Shown piece by piece: positions 37,293-45,948 of a DNA stretch of 64,000 nucleotides (the first letter of the stretch is position 1; every line of letters starts with the position of its first letter). The DNA lies in the NCBI GenBank assembly GCA_964442355.1, contig CAYTZS010000001.1, positions 62,001 through 126,000 of the forward strand. Direction: 5' to 3'. Source of the stretch: UBA6168 sp964442355. Lineage in GTDB: Bacteria; Bacteroidota; Bacteroidia; Chitinophagales; Saprospiraceae. The position numbers and the translations under genes were made by a program. The notes beneath the pieces are model-generated. The model was not told the DNA's origin, did not search any database, and was given only the letters and a program-made list of their open reading frames with translations.

Positions 37293-38426
37293 TTAGTCCC
37301 ATTTGTAGGACCGGATATGGTACTTGCCATCGGAAGACTGACGGAAGGAGCCAATCATCATGTTGCCATTGATCAGGCCAGCGGAAGTTTGCGTGACATT
37401 GGGTGCGTTGGGGTAGTAGCCGCCGCCTTGCAAGGCAAGATAGCCATTGTTAAAGCCGAACGGTATGACGCATAAGTTTTCGTTGGTACGGGCAGCGCTC
37501 AGGAGTATGATGCCGGGAGCAGTGCTGATGGTCTGGGCGTCTATGTCCTTCAAGAGCAGGAAGTCGTTCGTGCCGGGCTTTTTGATATCGTTTTGGTCTT
37601 GAAAAAAAGTAATGGCGCCTGCGGCATTCACGTAATAACTCTTGGCATCCAGCCGATCGTTAGCATCAATGACAAAGGATGTAAAGCGGGTGCTGGAAAA
37701 ACTGGCCAATGACACTTTTTTGTGCGAATTGGAGTAAGAATAAGTATCACGTAGGGTAATGGCATAGGTGTTGGCAGCAACGTCAAGGCATACAATTTTC
37801 AAATGGTTCCCTGTACCTTGCATGAATGCCACAAACCTGTTGTCAGAAAGGCGAGCAAGGTCAAGGTGCCCGGCATTACCAGTAAAAACCAGGCTACTCT
37901 TTATGGAAATCACGCCATTCGTGTTTACGGTAAACGTGCTGATTCGGTTGCCGTCAAGTTGTCCTACCAGGGTGGCGAAGGAGTTGTTCGAGAGTTTCAC
38001 GATGGCGAGGTTTGAGCTGTGATGCATGGACACGAAGTCGTCCTTCTTCGTCAGCATGCCCGTTGTGGGGTGGATGTCGAAGGTGGTCATGTGCAGCTTG
38101 GTGCCGACATGGCGGGCCACCACCACCCGGTAATCGGTCAGCATTGCCACTTTCACGATGCTGGCGCTGCTGAAGTCGTAGTTGTCCTTCCAGGCGATTG
38201 CTCCGGTCGTGGAAACGATGTAGGACGAGACCCGGATTTGGTTCGTATTCGGCTTAATGAGGGCAACTACTGCGATGTTGCCGGAAGCTGCTGTGGAGGA
38301 ATAGGTGTAAGGGTTGCCAGTGGTGTAAAAACCTGCCGCTGCGCCAACCTGTGCGGTTGAAACGGTGGTTGCGAAACAAAGCAGTACAAGGCTCAAATAT
38401 TGGACGAAAGAATTGAAAGTTTTCAT
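37293..38426 (-). CDS. exported beta-propeller-like protein, copy 1
   Basis: A 377-residue exported protein (signal peptide 1-26, TVSTAQ). It is built of about seven repeats of roughly 48 residues with a strand, a turn rich in Gly/Asn (VNTNGVISIKSS, VNAAGAITFFQD) and a core such as LARLSDNRFVAFMQG. This spacing suits a six- or seven-bladed propeller. No catalytic motif is seen. It is a tandem paralogue of the gene at 38666-39799, of the same length, sharing long segments (FDFSSASIVKVAML-type, NAPNVTQTSAGLINGNMMIG). It has its own ECF-type promoter and forms one unit. Confidence 0.8.
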   Translation of the reverse strand: MKTFNSFVQYLSLVLLCFATTVSTAQVGAAAGFYTTGNPYTYSSTAASGNIAVVALIKPNTNQIRVSSYIVSTTGAIAWKDNYDFSSASIVKVAMLTDYRVVVARHVGTKLHMTTFDIHPTTGMLTKKDDFVSMHHSSNLAIVKLSNNSFATLVGQLDGNRISTFTVNTNGVISIKSSLVFTGNAGHLDLARLSDNRFVAFMQGTGNHLKIVCLDVAANTYAITLRDTYSYSNSHKKVSLASFSSTRFTSFVIDANDRLDAKSYYVNAAGAITFFQDQNDIKKPGTNDFLLLKDIDAQTISTAPGIILLSAARTNENLCVIPFGFNNGYLALQGGGYYPNAPNVTQTSAGLINGNMMIGSFRQSSDGKYHIRSYKWD

Positions 38427-38504
38427 GATGCAAAATTTTTAAGGTTGCTAAATAATTGATTGTGAAATGGTTGTGATTTTTTTGATTCCTTGCGGTTATA
38501 CTTA

Positions 38505-38533
38505 TTTATGGCGGGGCAATGCAGATGTTAACA
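38505..38533 (-). promoter_or_regulatory. ECF-type promoter of propeller copy 1
   Basis: TGTTAACA (38526-38533), a 15-base spacer, CATAAA (38505-38510). A 17-base stretch covering the -10 and downstream (38494-38510) is identical to that of copy 2. The leader is about 70 bases. Confidence 0.9.
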
Positions 38534-38609
38534 GGGTGGGAGAAGTTTTTTTTCATAGGGCGCTGCCCAATGTTGGGATACTGCGCCTCTTTGGGACTTG
38601 GCCACAAAC

Positions 38610-38642
38610 AAAAAGAGCGGCGCTGTGGGCGTCGCTCTTTTT
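38610..38642 (-). terminator. terminator of propeller copy 2
   Basis: AAAAAGAGCGGCGC (38610-38623) pairs at 13 of 14 positions with 38629-38642. T-rich sequence follows on the minus strand. It lies 24 bases beyond the stop at 38666 and keeps the two propeller genes transcriptionally separate. Confidence 0.85.
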
Positions 38643-38665
38643 TGCTTTCAATTGGTTGGCCGTGG

Positions 38666-39799
38666 TTAGTTCCACTTGTAGCTGCGGACATGGTACTTGC
38701 CATCCTCTACGTGGCGGAAAGCGCCAATCATCATGTTGCCATTGATAAGGCCAGCGGAAGTTTGCGTGACGTTGGGTGCGTTGGGGAAGTAGCCACCGCT
38801 TTGAGCGCTCAATGTCCCCCAACCGATGGAGAAAGGAATCACGCAAAGGTTGTCGCTAGTACGTGCGCCGCTCAGTAGTATTTTACCTGGTATAATGCTG
38901 ATGGTTTGTGCAGCAATGTCCTTCATCTGAAGCACATCGTTTGTGCCAGGCTTCTTGATGTCGCTCAGTTGCGGGCCGATAGAAATCGTTCCAGCCTCAT
39001 TCACATTGACATAGAGGGCATCCAGTTTGTCATTGGCATCGATGGCGAAGGCAGCAAATCGGGTGTTCGTATAATTTGCCAGCGAAATCCGCTTGACACC
39101 ATTGTTCCAAGTGTAAGTGCTTTTCTGCGTGATGGCAAAAGTGGCGTAGTGGACATCAAAGCATATTAGCTTCACTTGGGTTGCAGTGGACTTTAGCGCC
39201 ACCACCACCCTTGTGTCTGATAGGCGAACGAGGTCGATTACCTCAGAAAAACCATTGAACGTCAAGTAGCTTTTCATGGTTATGACACCATTTGCATCCA
39301 CTGCGAAGGTGCGGAGTTGGTTGCCGTCCGAGTGCCTCACTAAGGTAGCGAAGGAATTGTTCGATAGTTTCACGATGGCGAGGTTATCGCTGTTGAGGGT
39401 CATGGCTTCGTAGTCGTTCTTCTTCGTCAGCACGCCAGTCGTGGCGTTGATGTCGAAGGTGGTCAGGCGCAGCTTGGCACCCGCACGGGCCACTACCACC
39501 CGGTTGTCGGTGAGCATAGCCACTTTCACGATGCTGGCGCTGCTGAAATCATAGAAGTTCTTCAAAGTCACTGCGCCAGTTGAGGAAACGAAGAAGGACG
39601 AAACCCGGATTTGGTTGGTTGTCGGCTTTATAAAAGCAACTACTGCTTTATTGCCAGAACCTGCCGTGGAGGAGTATGTGAATGGAACGTTGGTGGTATG
39701 AAAACCTGCGGTGGCGTTCACTTGTGCGGTTGAAACAGTGGTTGCGAAGCAAAAGAAAACAAGGCTCAAAAAGCTGGCGAAAGAAGTGAAAGATTTCAT
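38666..39799 (-). CDS. exported beta-propeller-like protein, copy 2
   Basis: A 377-residue protein with a signal peptide (1-26) and the same repeat plan as copy 1: units around IRVSSFFVSSTGAVTLKNFY, TFDINATTGVLTKKND, TFAVDANGVITMKSYL and IKKPGTNDVLQMKD. Most differences from copy 1 are in the central units. Both coding lengths, the -10 region and the last residues (YHVRSYKWN versus YHIRSYKWD) agree, so the whole transcription unit was duplicated. Probably extracytoplasmic; role unknown, but under the same promoter class as the nearby peptidases. Confidence 0.8.
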   Translation of the reverse strand: MKSFTSFASFLSLVFFCFATTVSTAQVNATAGFHTTNVPFTYSSTAGSGNKAVVAFIKPTTNQIRVSSFFVSSTGAVTLKNFYDFSSASIVKVAMLTDNRVVVARAGAKLRLTTFDINATTGVLTKKNDYEAMTLNSDNLAIVKLSNNSFATLVRHSDGNQLRTFAVDANGVITMKSYLTFNGFSEVIDLVRLSDTRVVVALKSTATQVKLICFDVHYATFAITQKSTYTWNNGVKRISLANYTNTRFAAFAIDANDKLDALYVNVNEAGTISIGPQLSDIKKPGTNDVLQMKDIAAQTISIIPGKILLSGARTSDNLCVIPFSIGWGTLSAQSGGYFPNAPNVTQTSAGLINGNMMIGAFRHVEDGKYHVRSYKWN

Positions 39800-39867
39800 G
39801 ATTTTAGAATTTAAAAGGTTGATGATGAATTGGTTGTGATTGATTTGGTTGCTTGTGGTTATACTTA

Positions 39868-39896
39868 TTTATGGGGGGCCGAAACGGATGTTAACA
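39868..39896 (-). promoter_or_regulatory. ECF-type promoter of propeller copy 2
   Basis: TGTTAACA (39889-39896), a 15-base spacer, CATAAA (39868-39873), with the same downstream 17 bases as copy 1 (39857-39873). Confidence 0.9.
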
Positions 39897-39915
39897 GCCC
39901 CGTGAAAGTTTTTTT

Positions 39916-40638
39916 TTAATTCCCCGCACCCTCCCACTGGCTATCGAACCTAGTATCCAGCGTCGGCAGGTCGGGACGGGTCGGCAGGTCAATTTTCGTG
40001 CGGCGGTTGGGGTCGCTGTTCTGCCAGCCGTTGTCCAGTTCGTCCCAGGCATGGAAGCGGCAAGCTTCGTACAGGTTCTGCTCCAAGTAGTCGGCAGTAA
40101 ACTGGCGCTCCCGCATCCGCATGTCCACGAGGTAGTTCGTCAGCTCCGAGGTCAGGCTTACGAGTTGGATGACCAGCAGCAGCACGGGCACCCCGTCCAC
40201 TTGGTCGGCGGTCACATCGGCCAGCGGCTGCATAAAATTTTGAGTCTGGAAGTCGTTCAGGTTGCGGAGGTCAAGCTCCAGGCCCTTGGCGTAGGAGTCG
40301 GGCAGCTTGGCGATGAACTTCATCTTCTTCGGGTCGAGGAAGTCCGTCACGATGCCCCGGAGGATGGCGTTGGCACGGGCCACACTTTTTTCATAGCCCT
40401 CCATCACCAGCCGCACATCGGCGGGGTCAACGGGGTGCTCACCGCCGTTGTTCACCGTCGCCTTGAAGCTGCGGGCGGCCGTCTCCATCTGCGTCCGCAG
40501 GTCGAGGTACTGCTGCATGAAGGGCGTGTTCTTGAAGCCGTCGAGGGCGGCGTCCACCTTGCGGGACTGTTGGCCAAAGGCCAGTTGCGCAGCAAACAAA
40601 AGAGTGGCTGCCAATGCGGTGCAAAGGAAGTTTTTCAT
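39916..40638 (-). CDS. hypothetical exported protein of the ECF regulon
   Basis: A 240-residue product starting at MKNFLCTALAATL (40638) with a signal peptide to LAFGQ (about 22). The longer frame up to 40707 crosses a terminator hairpin and is rejected. The mature part is largely helical (TQMETAARSFKATV, SVARANAILRGIVTDFLD, LVIQLVSLTSELTNYLVDMRMRE) and ends in a Pro/Asp-rich tail. No domain is recognised. It has an ECF-type promoter, and its -10 lies 138 bases upstream of the ATG. Confidence 0.75.
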   Translation of the reverse strand: MKNFLCTALAATLLFAAQLAFGQQSRKVDAALDGFKNTPFMQQYLDLRTQMETAARSFKATVNNGGEHPVDPADVRLVMEGYEKSVARANAILRGIVTDFLDPKKMKFIAKLPDSYAKGLELDLRNLNDFQTQNFMQPLADVTADQVDGVPVLLLVIQLVSLTSELTNYLVDMRMRERQFTADYLEQNLYEACRFHAWDELDNGWQNSDPNRRTKIDLPTRPDLPTLDTRFDSQWEGAGN

Positions 40639-40660
40639 ATCTCCGAAATTTTTTGAGCCT

Positions 40661-40700
40661 TGGAAAAACCTGGCAGCCAAGGGGCCGCCAGGCGGTTTTT
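40661..40700 (-). terminator. hairpin in the leader of the 39916-40638 gene
   Basis: On the minus strand CCTGGC, a 14-base loop rich in G/C, GCCAGG and TTTTT. It lies between the ECF promoter at 40777 and the ATG at 40638, so it would sit inside the leader and could attenuate that transcript. It is also the first good terminator downstream of the caspase-TPR gene. Confidence 0.6.
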
Positions 40701-40776
40701 TTCGCAATACCAGCGAGGGGATTTTCCGTCCGTCGTTGGTGTTGCGGAAGCGTAACCAACTTGTGGGTTACATCCG

Positions 40777-40805
40777 TTTATGGTGGGGAGGGAAGGATGT
40801 TAACA
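40777..40805 (-). promoter_or_regulatory. ECF-type promoter of the 39916-40638 gene
   Basis: TGTTAACA (40798-40805), a 15-base spacer, CATAAA (40777-40782). It lies just beyond the end of the caspase-TPR gene (40853). Confidence 0.9.
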
Positions 40806-40852
40806 GGGGGAGGGGAGATTTTTGAAAAAAACTCGTGGCGGGTAGCCCCTGC

Positions 40853-43279
40853 TCAATCTTTCACTTTGTCGGGGAAGTATTTTTTCGTCAATTCCTTCCA
40901 CTTGGGATGGTCGTGCAGACTGGTCAAGTCGGCATCTTTCACGAGCCAGTCATAGTCGTTGAACCCCAATTTAAAAGCCTCCTCCAACGGCACCATTGCT
41001 TCATCGGGCTTATGAATAATGGACAGGAGACAAGCATAAGTATAGTAGGTAATTGTTGATGGGTCAATTTGAATACCTTTAAGCGCATATTGCTCCGCCT
41101 CTACTGGCCTGTTCATCTTTGCCAATATGGTGCCCATGAGTACATAGCTGTCACCCATCCTTGGCTCAACCTCAATACTCTTTTGGCAATAGGCCAATGC
41201 TTCCTCGAAGCGGTTGGTTTGCATATAGATTAAGGCCAAGTTAAAATGGGGGTTTATGTTTGTTGAATCAGCTTCAATGGCCTTTAAATAATACACTTCT
41301 GCATCCATTAACCGGTTCATTTGGGTATATAAATTCCCCAACTCGTTGTATGCCATCACCCTGTCCGCTTCATTGGGGGACAACCGGATTTCCTTCTTGA
41401 ACGATAGCTCGGATTCCTCATACTTCCCTGTAATCCAATATACTTTTCCGAGGCGGTTTAATGTGCCACCATATGCAGAATCCATTTGTACGGCCCTTAT
41501 GAGTACATCCTCCGCTTCCTTGTACTGCCCCAACTTGAGGTAGGTGTCCCCTAAATATTGTAGTGCCCGGTTAAAACAAATATTCTCACTTGTAGCATGC
41601 ATGGTTTTCTGATACCATATTAATGCTTTTTGATTGTCATGCCTGCCTGCATACAAGTTCCCCTTTGAAAAACGCACTAATGCAGAAGATGAGTCCAATT
41701 TTTCAGCTTCGTCCAAAAGGCGCTCCGCCTTATCCTGATAGCCCAAAGCACGCTCGTAATAAATAGCCAACCAAATTCGTGGCACAACCCAATTTGGTAC
41801 GAGTTCCATCGCCTTCTGCGCAAAATATTCTGCCGAATCCACTTCCGTTTTGGAGCAGGTGTGTATTAATTCCACGTAGGCATGTGGCATATCTGCCTGC
41901 CATTGCAGGGCTTTATGCATAAATTCCCGCTTGTCTTGCGGCCTTTTCTGAAGTTTCCCTTCAAAAAAGTATTTGCGGGCCATCAAGGCCGGATATATAT
42001 AATGGGTTTCACCCAAAAGGCTCGCTGCCCTCCCCAGCCAAATAGTATAGTCCTTGTAAATGTTTGCTGACCGCTTGCCAGACAGCACCTCTTCCGTCAA
42101 GCCCGTCTTCAGCATCGTGTTCAGTTCCTGCTGCGCCCCGTCCTGCAAGGCCGCCGCATAGTTCCGCTTCATCGAACTATGAAGTGGCGCAAGACCCTGC
42201 ACTTTCGTAAGCTCGGCGTAAAGCGACTCGGCACAATTGTCCACAGGCTCGAAAAACCGATTTTCCTGCAATGCCCGCTTGAACGCAAAGTATTTCCTGA
42301 CGATGCCAGAATCGAGCTTCGACAGCACGTCATCCTCCAAGCCCTTATTGTTGCTGGCCCCAAATGTTGCCAATCCAGTCTCTTTTTTTTGCTTCAGTTC
42401 GGCCAACAGCGCATCGTTCACCAATGCCAACCGCTCGGTCTTGTTGCCCAGCAGGATGGGCACTTGGCTCTGTGGAGCAGCCTCAGCGGTCACGTACTCC
42501 TCCAAGTAGCGGTCGAGTTCCCCTACCGTCACGGCTCGGTCGGCGTTCTGGTCGGCGAAGCCGAAAAGCCCCTCCACCAAGTGGTAGCTGAACACCCCCC
42601 TGCCGCCGCCCCACTGCACGCCCTCCACGCTGAACTCGTCGGGCTGGCACGACAGAATCTTGATTTCGCTGGCATACTGCCGGGCAAGGCTCGCCCCCGT
42701 TATCTGCGCCCCGCCGATTTGGCTGCCCGCCAGCTTGCCCGCATGGCAGACGTCCGTCACCACCAACACCTTGGCCTTCTGCTGCACGGACAGCGTGGTG
42801 ATGATTTCTTGAAAATAGGCCAGACCAAAAGTGCCGCCGCCCATATAGACCTTCGCCGGGCTGTCCCAGCATAGCAGGAAGCCAGGCTGCGAAATCGTCT
42901 TGCGCTCCACGTCGCCGTGGCCTGAAAAATAGATGATGGTCTGGTCGCCTTCCTTCGCCTGTTCCAGTAGCCAATCCAATGCGGCGGCCACCTTGCCTGC
43001 GGTAGCTTCCTTGTTGATTAAAACCCTCAAATGGTCTATGTCGAGGCTGCCACCAGCAGGTGATTTCAGCCACTCCGCAAACGCCTCGGCATCCCTGTCC
43101 GCAAAGTTCAGGTCAGGGATGCCAGCGTCCTGATAGTCCGAAATGCCGATGACCACTGCGTAGGTGGTGCCACTGGACGACGTGTTTTTCTTGGAAGAAG
43201 GGGTCAGGCCTTTTTCGTTTTGTGAAAAAAGACTGAGGGCAAGTATGCAGGCAAAAATGGTGGTGCAAAGGGTCTTCAT
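40853..43279 (-). CDS. exported caspase-TPR protein
   Basis: An 808-residue protein; the ATG at 43279 (MKTLCTTIFAC) gives a signal peptide to about residue 20. Caspase (C14) domain at about 38-290 with His121 (YFSGHGD) and Cys178 (VTDVCHAG), the catalytic dyad. An EF-hand-like stretch (DQNADRAVTVGEL, 243-255) lies in the same domain. After a helical linker come about nine TPR units (about 520-800; repeated YLGDTYLKLGQYKEAED, AYNELGNLYTQMNRLMDAEVYY, ALAYCQKSIEVEPRMGDSYVL). It is the last gene of the sigma operon, starting 7 bases after the M48-like gene. Substrates and trigger are unknown. Confidence 0.92.
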   Translation of the reverse strand: MKTLCTTIFACILALSLFSQNEKGLTPSSKKNTSSSGTTYAVVIGISDYQDAGIPDLNFADRDAEAFAEWLKSPAGGSLDIDHLRVLINKEATAGKVAAALDWLLEQAKEGDQTIIYFSGHGDVERKTISQPGFLLCWDSPAKVYMGGGTFGLAYFQEIITTLSVQQKAKVLVVTDVCHAGKLAGSQIGGAQITGASLARQYASEIKILSCQPDEFSVEGVQWGGGRGVFSYHLVEGLFGFADQNADRAVTVGELDRYLEEYVTAEAAPQSQVPILLGNKTERLALVNDALLAELKQKKETGLATFGASNNKGLEDDVLSKLDSGIVRKYFAFKRALQENRFFEPVDNCAESLYAELTKVQGLAPLHSSMKRNYAAALQDGAQQELNTMLKTGLTEEVLSGKRSANIYKDYTIWLGRAASLLGETHYIYPALMARKYFFEGKLQKRPQDKREFMHKALQWQADMPHAYVELIHTCSKTEVDSAEYFAQKAMELVPNWVVPRIWLAIYYERALGYQDKAERLLDEAEKLDSSSALVRFSKGNLYAGRHDNQKALIWYQKTMHATSENICFNRALQYLGDTYLKLGQYKEAEDVLIRAVQMDSAYGGTLNRLGKVYWITGKYEESELSFKKEIRLSPNEADRVMAYNELGNLYTQMNRLMDAEVYYLKAIEADSTNINPHFNLALIYMQTNRFEEALAYCQKSIEVEPRMGDSYVLMGTILAKMNRPVEAEQYALKGIQIDPSTITYYTYACLLSIIHKPDEAMVPLEEAFKLGFNDYDWLVKDADLTSLHDHPKWKELTKKYFPDKVKD

Positions 43280-43286
43280 GGTCAAG

Positions 43287-45005
43287 TTAGTTTGCATCAA
43301 AGGTATAGAACCGTCCCCACGTCGCCAGTTTGTTTTTATGGTCAAAAAGGAACGCAGCATGTTCCTCCCCGCAAACCAGAAAGAACCCCGTAGCCGACTG
43401 CACCACCTGCGGGCGCTTCCCAACCAAGCTGGGGGCTGATGCTCTCTGCTTCGCAACCACCCGCTGGAAGTTCAGCACCGGCTGCCCCGACTGGCAGAAC
43501 TGTACCACCGTCGAGGTCGGCAGTTTTTTCATAAAAAAAGCCAAGCCAGTGCCGCCGGGCAAGGCCGTAAGCCTCTCCGGGCCAATGCGGTGAATGCTCA
43601 CACCGTCCACTTTTTGCAGCTCGAACGGCTTGATGCAATCGAAGGCAATAGCAGCGGAGGGCTTTTGTGGCAGGTCGTCTTGCAGTGCTTTCAGGTTGTA
43701 GGCTGCCATGTGCGCAAGTGCAGGCTCGCTTTTTTGCTCCGCAATGGCTTGAAAAATTCGCCCGGCCTGCGCCTTTTCCGCTGCATCGCCCGTTTGCGCC
43801 AGTGCAATGCCAAGCGCCAACCTCGCCCGGTTTTTCTCCGAAAGAGAAATGCGCTTGCTTTCATTGATGCGATGGTCTTTCCAGTGCTTCACAGCCTCGC
43901 TGCTTTTACCCTGCAAGGCCAGCACACAGAGCAGGTTCACGTCCACGGGGAAGTAGCTGGGGTCGAGCCACCCTGCCGTTTTCAGCGCCTTTTCGGCCTC
44001 GGCCAGCAGTCGCTTCCGCAATGCCCGCTCGCTGTCCGTTAGCTCCGATTCGCCGCCCCTCGCACGGGGCCGGGTCAGGCGGCTGTCCGTGTCCAGTTCC
44101 AGCGGGTATTGGTAGGCGTCGGGGCTTTTTGCGGAGCAAAACATAGCGTGCAGCGCATGGCTAGCACCGAGGTTGTTGTAAACCTCCCGCCCCGGGTAGT
44201 ACCGCAAAATGTACTGGTAGCTCGCCGCCGCCAACTCGTACTGGCCAAGGGCGGTGAGGTAGTTGGCCGTCTCGTAAAGTTGCGTTAGCGTATCCACCGT
44301 TGCCAGCACCTCGGCGCTTGTCCGCTGCCGCTCCGGTAGGCTGGGGTAGCCTTCCAGTTTGCTTTTTAGTTGGTAGCTTTCGTACAGCTTTGCGATTACC
44401 TTAGGCAAAATGGCCGTCGTGCGGTAGCCAGCCAGATAGGCGTTGAAAATGCCCTGCACGTCGGCAAGGCGCTCCTGTTCGGCATCGCCGTGCTTGCCCC
44501 GGTCGAAGGCGAGGTAGGAAAACTCGGCCTTGTGGCCGTGGTGCTTGCTGTGGAAAAAATGCGCCAGTTCATGCCCGATGATGAAGGCCAGGGCGCTCAC
44601 CGAGTCCCGCCCAAAGCTGCGGCAGACCTCTATCGAGCGCCCGTCCAGCACGATGGTCTGCGCCGATTCCCGGTAACGTGGGCCTTGGTTGTCGTCGGTG
44701 AAAAGCAGCTTTGGGCAAGGGCGCTGGCGGTCGCCGTAGGTGAGGTAGAGGTTTTTTAGCACTTGCTCCGCAATGGTGGGGATGTTTTGCGAAACTGGGT
44801 TAATTGACTGTGAATCTGTGCTTTGCGAGGAAAATTGCACCGTGTCGGCAGGGTTGTTTGGCGGTTTTTCGGACGATGACAACATCCCCACTTCCGCCGC
44901 TGCTTTGGGCTGACTGGCGCTGCTTACTGCCCCATTGCGAAGCAGGAGAAACCCGCCGCCGAGGACGAACAACGCAAGGAGTGGTATGAGGATGTGGCGT
45001 TTCAT
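43287..45005 (-). CDS. membrane-anchored HELAH metallopeptidase with TPR repeats
   Basis: A 572-residue protein with one N-terminal membrane helix or signal (5-22). The zinc motif HELAH (145-149) is followed by the acidic third-ligand region EQERLADVQG (176-185), as in M48-like peptidases, so Zn is probably bound by two His and Glu. TPR-like helices follow (about 230-430: LGQYELAAASYQYILRYYPGREVYNNLG, ALGIALAQTGDAAEKAQAGRIFQ). The last 120 residues are beta-rich. It follows the anti-sigma-like gene after a 70-base gap with two hairpins and precedes the caspase gene by 7 bases. Confidence 0.82.
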   Translation of the reverse strand: MKRHILIPLLALFVLGGGFLLLRNGAVSSASQPKAAAEVGMLSSSEKPPNNPADTVQFSSQSTDSQSINPVSQNIPTIAEQVLKNLYLTYGDRQRPCPKLLFTDDNQGPRYRESAQTIVLDGRSIEVCRSFGRDSVSALAFIIGHELAHFFHSKHHGHKAEFSYLAFDRGKHGDAEQERLADVQGIFNAYLAGYRTTAILPKVIAKLYESYQLKSKLEGYPSLPERQRTSAEVLATVDTLTQLYETANYLTALGQYELAAASYQYILRYYPGREVYNNLGASHALHAMFCSAKSPDAYQYPLELDTDSRLTRPRARGGESELTDSERALRKRLLAEAEKALKTAGWLDPSYFPVDVNLLCVLALQGKSSEAVKHWKDHRINESKRISLSEKNRARLALGIALAQTGDAAEKAQAGRIFQAIAEQKSEPALAHMAAYNLKALQDDLPQKPSAAIAFDCIKPFELQKVDGVSIHRIGPERLTALPGGTGLAFFMKKLPTSTVVQFCQSGQPVLNFQRVVAKQRASAPSLVGKRPQVVQSATGFFLVCGEEHAAFLFDHKNKLATWGRFYTFDAN

Positions 45006-45026
45006 GATATTTGATGCGTTTGCCCT

Positions 45027-45074
45027 TGGCAGCCCCTTTAGGGGTCAGGGGCTATACACGGCGGCGAAGCCGCC
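45027..45074 (-). repeat. two intercistronic hairpins in the sigma operon
   Basis: GGCGGC-GAA-GCCGCC (45060-45074) is a perfect 6-bp hairpin. A second, AGCCCC with AGGGGCT (about 45030-45052), lies beside it. Both sit between the anti-sigma-like and M48-like genes and may set relative expression or mRNA stability. Confidence 0.65.
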
Positions 45075-45075
45075 T

Positions 45076-45948
45076 CTAATTCCCCAGTTTCCCCAGCACC
45101 TCCTTCGCCCTAACCGACCACCCCCCATCCCCATCATTCAGCCCTTCCAATTTGCGGAGCAGCACGAGGGTCGAATCCTGTGCCGCCTGACCGGGCAGCT
45201 GTGACGAAGCCAGCGCCAGATACCACGTCATTTCATACTGAAAATCAGCAGGTTGCGTGGCTTGGCTGGGTTGGATGCCGGGCGTCAATGTTTCAGGTGT
45301 GATGGGTCGGAGCAGTACTGCCGCTTGCTCGTAGTGGCCGAGTTCGAGGTGGCTCAGTGCGAGGTAGAACTGCGAAATCGTGTCCTGCGGATAGGTTTGC
45401 AGGTGCGACGCCAATGCTTTTTCGGCTTCGCCAAACGACTTGCTTTGGTACAATTTCAGTGCGGCGGCGAGGCTCGTGCGGCGAGGGCGGTCGTCCTGAC
45501 CAAGGCCAGGGGCGGAAGTGTCGTCAATGACAGTAGCCAGCTTCGTCGTCTCGGCGGCGTAATATTGCTGGATTACCTGTTCGTTAGTGCTGCCCTGTGA
45601 TTCTGACCACCACCAAACGCCCGCTGCAACGAGCAGCAGCAACGAGGCGGCCACTGCAAGTACCCGGCGCAGGCCCCACTGAGCAGGCTTCATTTCTATG
45701 ACTTTAGCTTCCGGCTTCACAAAAAAGCCCTCGTTGGCCAGTTCGGCATGTGCGGCCCCGATTTGTGCTTTCAGTGCCTCGTCGCCCGCCAGTTCCACGC
45801 CGCCGAGCATGTCTTGCACGAGGTCGAACTCCCGCCGCAGGGCGGGGTCGGTGGCCAGTTCCTGCTCGAACTTGGCCCGCTCTGCCTCCGACAGCACGTC
45901 GTTCAGGTAGGCGTCAATCCGGTCAATATGTTGAAAATCGTGCGTCAT
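45076..45948 (-). CDS. anti-sigma-factor-like membrane protein with TPR domain
   Basis: A 290-residue protein. The N-terminal 95 residues are helical and cytoplasmic (RIDAYLNDVLSEAERAKFEQ, LATDPALRREFDLV), the layout of anti-sigma domains paired with ECF factors in Bacteroidota, though without the zinc-binding HxxxCxxC. One transmembrane helix (about 96-114, VLAVAASLLLLVAAGVWWW) follows, then a periplasmic TPR region (about 155-290). Its start overlaps the sigma stop codon (ATGA), so translation is coupled. It probably binds the sigma factor and senses an envelope signal; this is inference from context. Confidence 0.78.
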   Translation of the reverse strand: MTHDFQHIDRIDAYLNDVLSEAERAKFEQELATDPALRREFDLVQDMLGGVELAGDEALKAQIGAAHAELANEGFFVKPEAKVIEMKPAQWGLRRVLAVAASLLLLVAAGVWWWSESQGSTNEQVIQQYYAAETTKLATVIDDTSAPGLGQDDRPRRTSLAAALKLYQSKSFGEAEKALASHLQTYPQDTISQFYLALSHLELGHYEQAAVLLRPITPETLTPGIQPSQATQPADFQYEMTWYLALASSQLPGQAAQDSTLVLLRKLEGLNDGDGGWSVRAKEVLGKLGN

